A DNA stretch of 64,000 nucleotides from Rhynchopus sp. YZ270_cl-10 (lineage: Eukaryota > Euglenozoa > Diplonemea > Diplonemida > Diplonemidae): contig OZ037890.1 in assembly GCA_964035575.1 (NCBI GenBank), positions 372,001-436,000 of the forward strand, given 5' to 3'. Numbering within the stretch: the stretch's first letter is position 1; every line of letters begins with the position of its first letter. Shown here in pieces: positions 11,042-20,505 of this stretch. The notes below the pieces were generated by a model. The model worked only from the letters and a program-made list of their open reading frames with translations. It ran no database searches and was not told where the DNA came from. Both the position numbers and the translations under genes were made by a program.

Positions 11042-11417
11042 ATGATGTTCTACATGATTGACTTCGCGAACTCGGACCTACCGCTCAAAACCGCCCACGT
11101 GCTTGCCCCACATGGACCAAGCCAGAATGGCTGTGAGTGACTCACAGAGAAACGAGGAGTGTGGGTATCATCGCACTGATGGCAGCGTCCTTTCTGGAGA
11201 GGGACGAGGTCGACGGCCCCTCGGCGCTGGGAGGAAGGTGAAGAGCTGGTGGGTGCAGACCACACACCTGCACTTCAACATGTCTGCCAACAGGTGGCAG
11301 GATGTACATCAGGCTGTCCTCACCGGTGTTGCCCTTCCATTTTTGTATGGAATTCCGAGGGGAGCCAATCAGGTGGCAGTGTACTCCATGGCGCAAGACA
11401 CAGGGGCCACCACATAA
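11042..11417 (+). pseudogene. Possible plus-strand gene remnant, product unknown
   Basis: A clean pyrimidine tract and CAG at about 11000-11014 precede an ATG at 11042. The frame starts MMFYMIDFANSDLPLKTAHV and meets a GTGAGT at 11132. Two further stretches look coding by third-position G/C but lie in the other two frames: one around IIALMAASFLERDEVDG (from 11158) and one around SWWVQTTHLHFNMSANRWQ (to a stop at 11417). No family is recognised. It could be a decayed gene, or a real one with introns I cannot place. It is the only host-like candidate on the plus strand. Confidence 0.3.
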
Positions 11418-11586
11418 CCGTAAGTAGGGGCCAAGGGCCAAGGGGCAGGGGACCAAAGAGCACGACCGTTACAGCTAGCCCTGTCGGGGGGGGTGGACAC
11501 CTAACCATGCAGTCCTACATCCATCCGTGGTTTACGTCTTTATGAATAAAAGAAAGGGTTGGAATACGAATATGCCTAAGGAAACA

Positions 11587-11609
11587 GAGAGAGAGAGAGA
11601 GAGAGAGAG
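11587..11609. repeat. (GA)n microsatellite
   Basis: About eleven GA dinucleotides, followed by G-rich sequence. Confidence 0.85.
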
Positions 11610-12416
11610 GGGGTGAGGGAGGAGGCCTTTTTCTGATCTGAGTATTTTGTTTTTTTTTGTTCGTTTTTTTTTTTTTGTACATAAAATTTCGGTCAAAAAT
11701 AAACCAACCTCACAGTGCTAAATCACCTAAATAGCGTACCCATGGGTCTGTAGTATTGGTAAGGAGTGGTAAAAGGGGGGGGAAAAACTGGTACAAAACA
11801 AAAAAGTAATAATAATGTATGGAATGAGCGGGAGGGATAACGAATGTGCACGCTGGTGCATACAGAGAATCTTGTTTGATGACACCCAAAACTCTTCCCC
11901 CAAAACAAAACAAAAAAAAAATGCATTTCTCAAAAAAAAAAGAAAAAGAAAAAGAAGGTAAAAAAAGAACTGAAGGGCTCACAGTTCCGAGAGCATTGCT
12001 CTTGAAAACTAGGTTGTATTGATGTAGAGATAAGAAATGCGCTGCCATTTTAATTTTACTTCCTTTTTTATGCCGAAACATGCGAAAACACAGTACCATG
12101 TATGTACCCTGGGTAACATGCTAAATAACATGAAATTTTTGCATGTTCCCACACACATTTCATGCAAAAAGAAGAAAAAAACATGTTACCGTTTCAGCAT
12201 GGTATGTAACAAGGAAAATAGCACGTTACCGGGTCACATGGTCACCGTGAACTGTTCGGCAAAAAGGAAAAATAAAAAAAGCCCCCTCCTTTTTTGAAAG
12301 TTCTACATTGCATTAGTGAGCATAACTGAGGGATGAGTCCACCATTTCCCCCTTCTGGGACAACACACTTCGTCTGGTCTAAGAATGTCATTGAGAATGG
12401 GGAACAGAAAATTTGT

Positions 12417-12456
12417 AAGATGAATGTGCCTCTCGCGGACACAGCTTTACCACTAT
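12417..12456. repeat. Hairpin repeat, GTG/CAC stem variant
   Basis: GTAAGATGAATGTGCCTCTCGCGGACACAG. The CCTCTCG loop and the AAGATGAA flank are kept, but the stem is now a short GTG/CAC. Compare 58074-58104. Confidence 0.5.
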
Positions 12457-12656
12457 CGTTAACAAAAAGGGAATAGGTTGGTAAAGATGACCTCAAGACT
12501 CACATACTTTTAAGTCACCAAGACAATAATTTTTTTGCTTTGTACAGAAATCTCAACAAGGTTGAAAAGGCCTTTACCGATGCATTTGTTCAGACAAAGA
12601 GGGGAACAGAAAAATACGATAATCCTAGGCCTCTTGTGTTGAGTCACAAAAAAAAA

Positions 12657-12721
12657 AGTTGATTTGGAATACAAAAGCGCTCTCATGACAGTGTACCTTC
12701 GTACAATGACCGGCTGTACCA
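12657..12721. repeat. GTACAGCCGGTC-type repeat abutting an exon-like piece
   Basis: Same family as 10722-10776. On the minus strand its first base is exactly the G of the putative splice donor that ends the exon-like piece at 12722. Confidence 0.55.
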
Positions 12722-12961
12722 AGAAAACGCACAAAACGCTCCACAAGGTTTCCTTGAAGGAATTGCCCTGCAGCTGCCGTGGCCACCACAGCAAGGTGGC
12801 GCAAATCCTGTGGTGGTATATGCATTTTGACCACCTCCTCCAGCAGAAGCGGAAACAACGCATCCTCTCTGTACACCGTCCCCAGCGAGACAGCAGAAGA
12901 CAGCACCGCAGCAATGCGTGCAATGCAGAGGGTTGCGATATTGTCCGGGAGCAGGATAACC
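12722..12961 (-). pseudogene. Orphan exon-like piece, helical repeat type, product unknown
   Basis: On the minus strand a long pyrimidine tract ending in CCCCCCTAG (just above 12961) precedes an open stretch that includes LPDNIATLCIARIAAVLSS and LVERFVRFL. It looks like an alpha-helical (HEAT/ARM-like) internal exon. At 12721 it is followed by GTACAGCCGGTC, a possible donor that is also the first base of a dispersed repeat. I found no partner exons, so it may be a relic of a gene. Family assignment is not possible. Confidence 0.35.
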
Positions 12962-13086
12962 TAGGGGGGTATGGACACCCAACCCAAAGAAAGAAAAAGA
13001 AGGTTAGTAAGGTTGTCAGATTTTTGCGATGCCCTCATTGAAAGGGCCAGAGGCGGCGCAGAACGGTACTGCCAACCTCCCTGATG

Positions 13087-13189
13087 GTGGCAGCATTGTG
13101 ATGGGAGACCATTGGAATGCGCAAAATACATCACAAAATACACGATGTATTTTGCGCATTCCAATGGTCTCCCATCACAATACTGCCAC
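13087..13189. mobile_element. Foldback MITE-like element 1
   Basis: Perfect 38-bp inverted repeats at 13095-13132 and 13144-13181 around an 11-nt loop. The outer ends continue the pairing imperfectly as GTGGCAGC and ACTGCCAC. There is no coding capacity. It shares its ends (GTGGC.G.ATTGTGAT) with the adjacent element at 13212. Confidence 0.75.
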
Positions 13190-13211
13190 TGTTAAACCTC
13201 CCCCGTACCTA

Positions 13212-13277
13212 GTAGTGGCTGGATTGTGATAATTTCACATTTATAATACATAATACACATCACAACACAGCCACTAC
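13212..13277. mobile_element. Foldback MITE-like element 2
   Basis: Imperfect inverted repeats of 22 bp (13209-13230 and 13259-13280, about three mismatches) with the same GTGGCTGGATTGTGAT terminus as element 1, around a shorter, A/T-rich centre. It is probably a relative of element 1, which lies about 20 bp away. Confidence 0.6.
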
Positions 13278-13381
13278 TACCCTTTACTCCTACTGAAAAG
13301 TGAGAAAAAAAAACGGGGTAAATATTTGCAGATCAAGAAAGGATCCCTGCTTGATTACTAACACCAAAAAATAAGAAAAGT

Positions 13382-13424
13382 TTATAAGATGATTCTAAGC
13401 CTCTCGTGATTAGTCACCTTATAA
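13382..13424. repeat. Long-stem copy of the CTCTCGT hairpin
   Basis: The outer helix TTATAAG...CTTATAA is perfect. The inner stem CTAAGC/GATTAG has one mismatch, and the loop is CTCTCGT. This is the longest paired copy in the window. Confidence 0.75.
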
Positions 13425-14248
13425 AGGGGGGGGTTGGAAAGTGCAACCAGACACCAATGGTTTGAAGCGATATCGACCATAAACCACACGGGATAAAACG
13501 AATATTTCAAAATGACATTTTTTTTTTTTCAAAGATGGGGGGGGTAGAGGGGGTAGGGGCCTGTCGTTTCTCTTTGTGCAATGCATCTTTAGTAAAATAG
13601 GATCTACACTTTTAAAAGAAAAAGGAACGGGAGAAAGTTTGGTGAGATGAACTTTAGTCGAAGCTTTTTGGTCACCTTGGAAAAAAAATTAGGGGAATTT
13701 TGTGGGATGTGGGGTCTAAATTCACGGACTCTTTTTTGGGGGTGGGGAAGCTTCTCTATCGTCCTGGTGAAGAACGAATGGATTAGCCATTCCCCTCTAA
13801 GTATGAGCACACTGTATTGCACTCTTTTTTTTGATAAATTGTTGGAACAGTGCAGTTGCCGCCTTCATGCAACAACTCCACAGTTTGTTATTTTCTTTTC
13901 TTTTCTTTTTTTGTACACCTCACGGATGAGGTCTCCCATCCCCACATCATTTTGTTTTTTTTTTGAAAACTTTTTTTTACCATTCCTTTTTAGGGAACCG
14001 GATCAAGTACGGTCCTGGAAGCTCCAAGAAAATGGAGTCGGTAGGGCTAAAGAGGAAGTTGCCTTCCTAACCATGCACACACAAAAGGGGGGGGGGAGGT
14101 GTCGTCACTCACCTTTGTGTCATCATTGAAATGCCATTTATTACCAATGGTACACTCCAATGCTCCCCAAATTTTTATTTTATTTTATTTTTCGGCTCAC
14201 TCGGATTCAATCGCTGCTGGCAGATAGAATAAAGAAAAGAAAAGTTTG

Positions 14249-14284
14249 TAAGATGATTCTAAGCCTCTCGTGCTTAGTCACCTT
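14249..14284. repeat. CTAAGC/GCTTAG hairpin with CTCTCGT loop
   Basis: AAGATGATTCTAAGC, CTCTCGT, GCTTAGTCACCTT. Inner stem perfect, outer helix AAGATGA/TCACCTT with one mismatch. Confidence 0.8.
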
Positions 14285-14462
14285 GCAGTACTGAAAGAAA
14301 AATAAAGAATTCTCGAGGGGCTTGCAGTCACTCCCTACTTTGGGAGGGAAGTCCGACACAAGATTGTATCAACAAAAAACCAAAGAAAGACATCTGATTC
14401 GCAACGCTGGCTGTATTCTGCATGATACACGACATAAATACAGAACTCTTTTTCTTTCTTTG

Positions 14463-14641
14463 ATGATAAAAAAAAAATGTCACAGAGTATGCAACCAGCA
14501 TTACCCACCCTCCCCCTGACCGCTCTCGGTTCTTTCCCATCAAAGAGAACGGGGCGTCATTTGACACAACGCTGTTCAGACCAACCAAACCAGACGGTAT
14601 CGTCTACGTGGGAGGACCACGTCCATCTTCAGGTGCCTAAT
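14463..14641 (+). pseudogene. Possible plus-strand exon piece, product unknown
   Basis: After a CACAG, a plus-strand frame runs EYATSITHPPPDRSRFF, then PIKENGASFDTTLF and PDGIVYVGGP to a TAA. It looks protein-like but has no start codon and no identified partner exon. It may be a gene relic or chance. Confidence 0.25.
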
Positions 14642-14897
14642 GTCAATTCCAAACAGTTCACCTTCGTTGAGCACCCCCCTACCCCCTCCCCCCCACTGCA
14701 CCCTTACAGTTCTGGTGCTGTCTCAAGAGCATTTAACGGAGTGTGCCTTGGACTGTCCTAGGCTGGCCCGATGAGAGACAAGCACAGAAAGGGCACGATT
14801 CTCCCAGCGAAGCGTGTTGGGTGAAAGCGTGGGGGGGTGCGGAGGGGGGAGAGGTGGTGTCGTATGTGTGTGTGTGTGTGAGTCTTGCTTCTGCTGA

Positions 14898-17089
14898 TCA
14901 TGCCCCCTCCAGCTCGGCTGTCTCAGCAGCATCCGCCTCGTCCCCCTTGTCCCGTTTGTGCTGCCAATACACTGCGGTCGTGATGTCCAGTCTGAACAGC
15001 ATCACATGGAATCCATACAAATAACCTGTATTGTTTGTTGTGTTTTTGAACGTGGCATGAAGCAGTACCAGGGTTAAGTGCTTGCATTAAACCCGCCTAC
15101 ACTGTAGGTAATCGTCAAAAAAAAAAAAAAACGAGGCCTTGTACAAAAATAAAATAAAATAAGCAAAACGTGAAAACTTTGTGAATTAAAGTATACTCGA
15201 ACCACGCTATATTTGAAAAACACTCTCAAAAGACGAACCTCTCATCAACACCCCTCTGCTCACATACCCAACTGCCCGATGGCAACAATGGAGAGCGCTG
15301 CGCCTATGAAGATGAATGCACGGTAGACCCTGAGCGACTCTGGGAAGGTCACGTTACTGTAGGTCACCTCTAGACGCGTCTCGTAGAAGTCGGGCTCAGA
15401 GAAGCTGTCGACGAACTGAAAGAGGCACACAGCGAACTGCAGGATCGACGTCCAGAAGCAGCACACCACGAACATCGCAAAGTAGGGGTAGTTGCGCGTC
15501 CCCACCGACGTGTTGAGCCATTTGCAGAAGTGGTCCATGCCTTCTACGCATTTGTTGCTGCTGTGGCAGTGATACGCCTGCTTCTTCACAATCACATGGC
15601 AGAACGGGCAGAACCGTAGTGTTCCATCCCGCACACCTTCGTATTGGGCCTTCTTCGCACTGCCCTCAAACAGGTCGCCCTCGAAGGAGTCGCGCCACTT
15701 CGCTGTGATGTACTCCTCGTACTCCGCATAGGTCCATCGCTTCTCCGAGAATACGTTCTCATCGGCGCTCTGCGTCAGTGTGCATGCCAGGTTGCCAATA
15801 AAGATGAGCACAACCAATGCAGATCCACCACATTGAAGAATCAAATTGCCAGGGTCGCGCATCATGGGTGCTGTGAAGTGGGGGGGGGTGGAGGTGGGTG
15901 GGGAAAGTGGACAGAGTATATAAAATTAGTGAAGTAAAATAAAAGTTCGAGACCATCTGCCACCTGCGGGTATCTGATGAGCTGCCTCAATGGTGGCAGG
16001 CGGCGATAGGGCTAGAGACTGCAGGGTGAAAGTTGCTGCTCAAGAAAAGAGGTGCAAAAAGATCAAATGCGACAGCGGTACGATAGCTCGAGAGGCCCGT
16101 CTCGAGGCACGTAATCACTTTAGACGGACTTTAGACCCGTGTAGGTACGTCGTAGATAACTCTGGTGTGGTGGCACACACTTTCTTCCCAAGACCTATGG
16201 CTGGTTCAACACTTCATCCCGTGAGTGTGGTAAGACGTAGTTAACACTTTTGGTCGCTTTTGGTTTGGTGAATAAATGTTGCCTATTTAAAAAGAAAATA
16301 CTGTGTTTGACAGAAACGGCACACTTCGTCCCCAAAAAAAAAAAGGGTTGGTTTGAAATACAAAAGCCCTCTCGTGAACAGTGCACCTTGGTATGACCGG
16401 CTGTACCTACATCCATTTCGTGGTTTACATCTGATATGCCCTACCCCCAGTTCCACTCATCAGTTAGATGAACTGGGATCATTGCGAACACAGGGTAACT
16501 AGGCCTATGTGATGTAGCGTCTGGTTGGGGTCCTCTGCCCGTTTCGCAGTGTGGGAGAGGCTATAATGGAGGATAAACCCTGAGTCGCTAATTTGGGCGG
16601 AGAAAATGTGGCAAAGTTGGGGCAGGAGAACTCTGAAGGAGCCTCCCATGGTGGAGGAGGAGCTTTGTGCATACCCATCAACGCGAAGAAGATCGTCAGC
16701 TGCACTGTGATCATTGCCCAGCTGATCATCTGCAGCTTGTGGAACGTGCCTTGGCATCCGTTGACCTGAGGTGCGGTTGTGGTATGGTGATGCCGTATGG
16801 CAGGCCTAGAACTTTCCTTTTAAAAAATTTTTTTGAACTAAATTTGGAACACCGTTACGCCCACTCTATGCAATCTCCGGGTTTCTAATAACAGTACGTG
16901 GGAGAAAAAGGCCCCCCGAAAATAGGCAAACACGGAACGTTCATTTTTCTCCATCATAGGAAATACCTTGATTCCGAACATATGCAGGTCCTGTGCGTCA
17001 TCTTCGTAGTTGTCGTCGTTTTCATAGAGCATGACATTGTAGTCATGCACGTACTGCGCGAAGTTGGTCACACCACGTGGCCATGGCAT
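14898..17089 (-). CDS. DHHC-family protein S-acyltransferase (DHFC variant), four exons
   Basis: Exons on the minus strand: 17089-16967, 16765-16675, 15870-15268 and 15025-14898, joined in phase to 314 residues. Introns are GT-AG with donors GTATTT, GTATGC and GTATGT. It is a four-helix palmitoyltransferase of the ZDHHC1/11-like type: VNGCQGTFHKLQMISW leads into helix 1, helix 2 ends in SADENV (where relatives have DPAD.NV), then the cysteine-rich domain at about residues 159-195, helices 3-4, and an ITTAVYW segment in the place of the TTxE motif. The catalytic D184, H185 and C187 are present. The motif reads DHFC, and two further Cys of the second zinc site are Ser (176, 193). The first zinc site (C159, C162, H172, C179) is intact. 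CAG lies 6 nt before the ATG. Membrane location is probably Golgi or endosomal (inferred). Confidence 0.9.
16346..16412. repeat. GTACAGCCGGTC-type dispersed repeat inside the DHHC gene
   Basis: GGTTGGTTTGAAATACAAAAGCC, CTCTCGTGAACAGTGCACC, then TATGACCGGCTGTACC. It lies in the 804-bp second intron of the acyltransferase gene. Confidence 0.6.
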
Positions 17090-17095
17090 TGGAGC

Positions 17096-17130
17096 CTGGT
17101 GTGCGTGTGTGCCTGGACAGACCCTGGGCA
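17096..17130 (-). promoter_or_regulatory. Putative trans-splice acceptor of the DHHC gene
   Basis: On the minus strand a pyrimidine/CA-rich stretch ends in CACACCAG, six nucleotides before the ATG. It could alternatively be the acceptor of a 5' UTR cis intron. Confidence 0.5.
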
Positions 17131-17825
17131 GTACGCTCCTCTCTCTGTCGCTCCTTTTTTGCTTCTTTGTGTTGTGGGAGAGAGAGGGCCTTTAGGCGGT
17201 CTTGTGAGGGGGGGTAGTTGACAAAGAGAAGTTGAAATGTGATAAAACGCAGCTCAGTCGTAGAAGAGAAGTTGAAAGTGGAAAACGCTCCACCGTCCAT
17301 TCGGTGGATGCAGGGGCACTGAAAGAAAGATCTCGCGGAGGATAGTCCATAGGAGGCGCATTAAGAACTGATTTTAATCATCCATTGCACGGTATTGTAC
17401 GGGGAACATCCTTCGCAGTGAAGACGGTTCTGTTGTGTCAAACCGTACACCCCCTCCCTTCCCTCCCCCCCGAGAGCACCTCTTCGCCAAGCATTAAAAC
17501 CACAAAAAAATGTCATGTCGGCTACACAAAACGCAGAGGAAAGAAGAAAGCCCTAGCTGAAATGAACCTCTGGGGTCCCCCCTCCCACCCTGCCCCACAC
17601 CCTCGCAGTAGCTACAACCCACACCGGTGCCACAAAACAAAGCTCACTCAATCGCATACATTGGCACAGCCAATGTTGCGTAGCGAACTCATCTTGTCAC
17701 CTATTGGCGTGTTGTGTGTAGTGCACATCGCATCACGGCCCGCACCTCTCATTACCACCCTAAGGCCGGATGCCCACACAACAGATGTGTACTGTCCCCC
17801 CCCTCCTCCCTAAGAATACCCCTTG

Positions 17826-17910
17826 TCCTTTTTCGTCCTCTACGTCTTTTTCGTCTTTTTCGTCCTTTTTCGATCTGGGAAAAAGGACGAAAAAGGACGA
17901 AAAAGGACAA
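17826..17910. repeat. Left subterminal GTCCTTTTTCGTC array of the hAT element
   Basis: Four direct and three inverted copies of the GTCCTTTTTCG motif around a GATCTGGG centre; the stretch can fold into a hairpin. The matching right array is at 20418-20476. Confidence 0.8.
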
Positions 17911-18039
17911 TACAGGAAGTACAGTACAGAAAAATCACCAGGAAAAACACTGTTCACCCAAAAAAATCCCCCCCCCAAAAAAAAAATCTTGATTTCAAGT
18001 CCTCCAACAACAGAAAAACACAAGAAAAAAAAACAAATC

Positions 18040-20213
18040 ATGCCAAGAGCTAAATGCTGGACTTGGGAGCTGTTTTCAAAAACCGGAAGGTTTTTGACGT
18101 GCAACGCATGCCAGGGGACAATGGCCCAGGCGTCGAACGCGGAGAGGAGGAAGCAGCACATTGTGTCCTGCAAAGATGCGGAGGAGGTTTACAAGAACAA
18201 AGCCAAGGTTTGAAAATAAATTTACTCGAAAGTATTCACACACATATTCTACAGGCTGAATTGGCTAAGAAGAGGAAGCGCAGCCGGATGGAAGATGCTG
18301 AAGATGTCGATGAAGAAGATGATGAAGATGCAGAAGCAGATGCAGATGCAGATTGCACCATTGTTTCAGCCCCAGCAGCAGCCCCAGTAGCTCCAGCAGC
18401 AGCCTCAGCAGCCCCAGCAGCAGTCTCAGCAGCCCCAGCAGCAGCCCCAGTAGCTCCAGCAGCAGCCTCAGCAGCCCCAGCAGCAGTCTCAGCAGCCTCA
18501 GCAGCAGCCTCAGCCCCAGCCCCAGCAGCCCCAGCCCCAACATCTACTAAGGCGAAGCCTGTGCCCAAGGCACACACTCGGTCTGCCCACCCCAAGCAAT
18601 CTTTGCTTGGAGTGGTGGACAGGGTGTCGGAGGCCGAGAACAAGCTGATTGATTCAGCTTGGGCCAAGGCCTACTACTGTGGAGGTATCCCCTTCAGTTT
18701 TGCCTCCTCCCCCGAGTTTAAGGCGGCCATGCGGGCGACTCGCCCCACGCTGAGGAGGGTGGTAGACGAGGACGCCATTCGTGGGCCGCTGCTGGATGCG
18801 GCGTACGAGGAGATTGTGCTTGATGAGATTACTCGCATCAAGCACGCTGCCCGGGACAACGGTACCGGGATCTCCCTGCACGCCGACGCTTGGGAATCCA
18901 AGCTGAAGAAACAGCACCTCCTCAGCGTGTCCATCTGTTCTCCTGAGCCACAGCTGCTGGCGAGCCACACGCTGACCCAACGATCGCATGACGGGGAGGA
19001 GTACTGCACCGCGCTGAAGCAGATCATCTCGGAGACGGGCATCGGGCAGTACCTGACAGCCGTTTTGGTCGACGCGGGGTCGGCAATTTTGAAGGGTGCC
19101 AAAGACCTGAAGGACGTTTACCCGACAATCCTCATCTTGGTGTGCGTGTGCCATGCTTTAAACAGGCTGCTGAATGATATTATCGGAACCCGCACTGTAT
19201 CAAAGAAGGATACACCTAACGTGTATAACGCGTACTTCGTGTGGAGCAACCAGATCGTGTCTGCGGTAAAGAACACGGAGAACATCAGGAAGGCTGTGTA
19301 TGCAATCCAAGCGGCATCGGCTATGGTGGAGAAAGTGTCGCCCGTTGGGAACAATACTCGTTGGCTGACGATTGGGGACTCCTGGGATTGGATCAACAAC
19401 AACTTCAACACCATGCGGACGCTCATGAACGACGAAAATGAAACCAGCATCCACAACCAGATGCCCGCCCTGCAGAAGTTCGGAGATCTCGCTTTTTGGG
19501 AGAAGTTCATGTTTGTGCGGAAGTTAGTGTGCTCGACGACAGAAGCCATCAGGTACATGGAACAAGACTCTGCTCGCATTGGCCACATTCTCCCGATGTT
19601 CTGGGCTTTGAAGCAGGTGTTTAATGCCTGCACTACACCTGACGGGGAAGTTCCTGGACACAAGAAGTGCAAGAAGGCGAGGGATGAACGAGAGAAGTAC
19701 TACGTCGATACCAGCCACTGTGTTCTTGCCACCATCTTGTCCCCTACGTGCTACATTCCTGACGCAGAAGGCAAAGTCCCTCGTGGGGTTTTGGGAAGGT
19801 ACCTTGAGACGTTCGATCCAAAGAGCCTCATGGATCAGGCAGAAAAAGCAGTGGAGCTGTGGGCTGACAACGAGGAGGCTGAGCTAGAACTTCTGAGGGA
19901 GATTTCGTGTTTCCTCTCAAGAGAGGCTCCGTACCACTCGAAGATGCTTTGGTGTCACGAGAAATCCGCACCTGAAGTGTTTTGGGGAATTGCGTCGAAA
20001 CTCTACCCTAATCTTCTTCTTCCACCACGAGCGAAAAAGTTGTGCTCCATTGTCCCGCATACAGCAGTCCAGGAACGGGTGTTCAGCACGATGGGGTGGC
20101 AATCAGAAGGAAGGGAAAATATGGATTTGCAGAGACTCCACAAGGTCACGGCAATATGCACGACAACGAAGAGGGCGGCAAAGAAAGCGAAGCTTGCGCA
20201 GGCGAAAAAATAA
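18040..20213 (+). CDS. hAT transposase with BED-type zinc finger, two exons
   Basis: Exons 18040-18207 and 18255-20213, split by a 47-bp GT-AG intron (18208-18254), give 708 residues. Order: an N-terminal BED-like finger (CNAC, then H-x4-C within residues 1-56); a basic and acidic linker; an Ala/Pro/Ser-rich tract coded by two 63-bp direct repeats (18369-18494); then the RNase H-like transposase core. Core landmarks are SLHADAWES (first Asp), VLVDAGSAIL (second Asp), VCVCHALNRLLND (the CxxH region) and NNTRWLTIGD. The C-terminal hAT dimerisation region contains AVQERVFSTMGWQSEGRENM. The start is the ATG in the BED exon; the in-frame extension seen at the beginning of exon 2 is intron sequence. 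No stop interrupts it, so it could be active. Confidence 0.9.
18369..18494 (+). repeat. 63-bp coding tandem repeat in the transposase
   Basis: Two identical or nearly identical 63-bp units (18369-18431, 18432-18494), themselves built of CAGCAGCC-like triplets, encode an Ala-rich linker. A partial third unit follows. Confidence 0.85.
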
Positions 20214-20417
20214 AACAAGGGTTGGGGGTTTATCACGAGGGTTAGGGCAAGGGGTATCAGAGGGAATATATATTGCCAAAAACAAGAAACTGAAAAGTGT
20301 TTTTTTTTACTTTTTTATCAATTTGAAAACACAGGCGTCAACTATCAGTGGGTTGTGAGACGCTTTTTTGTACCAGGAGCGCGAGAGGTAACTTAGTTAC
20401 TGTATACCATTAACAGT

Positions 20418-20476
20418 GTCCTTTTTCGTCCTTTTTCGTCCTTTTTCGTCCTTTTTCGTCTTTTTCGTCCTTTTTC
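20418..20476. repeat. Right subterminal GTCCTTTTTCGTC array of the hAT element
   Basis: Five to six direct copies of the 10-bp CTTTTTCGTC unit (one copy shortened by a base) just inside the right terminus. Confidence 0.8.
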
Positions 20477-20505
20477 AAAAATCGTAGAGGACAGGGGGGT
20501 TCTTA

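Larger units (their letters stand above)
10584..14897. other. Repeat-rich spacer with orphan exon-like pieces
   Basis: This 4.3-kb stretch holds dispersed repeats (near 10722, 12417, 12657, 13382, 13640 and 14250), a (GA)n run near 11590, two foldback elements at 13087-13277, and three exon-like pieces listed separately. I could not assemble any convincing whole gene from it. Confidence 0.6.
17811..20505 (+). mobile_element. hAT-superfamily DNA transposon, apparently complete
   Basis: A 2695-bp element flanked by a perfect 8-bp target duplication CTCCTCCC (17803-17810 and 20506-20513), the length typical of hAT. The ends are inverted: TAAGAATACCCCTTGTCC on the left, and the right end read inward TAAGAACCCCCCTGTCC. 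Just inside each end are tandem GTCCTTTTTCGTC motifs (17829-17910 in both orientations; 20418-20476 in one), likely transposase-binding arrays. It encodes one two-exon transposase. The element is plus-oriented, against the strand of the host genes. The insertion site is a C/T tract that ends in CCCCCCACAG, so it may have landed in a splice acceptor. Confidence 0.9.

Noticed and set aside
17385-17813. 143-codon plus-strand frame before the hAT element
   Set aside because: C-rich composition, runs into the element's flank, no recognisable family.
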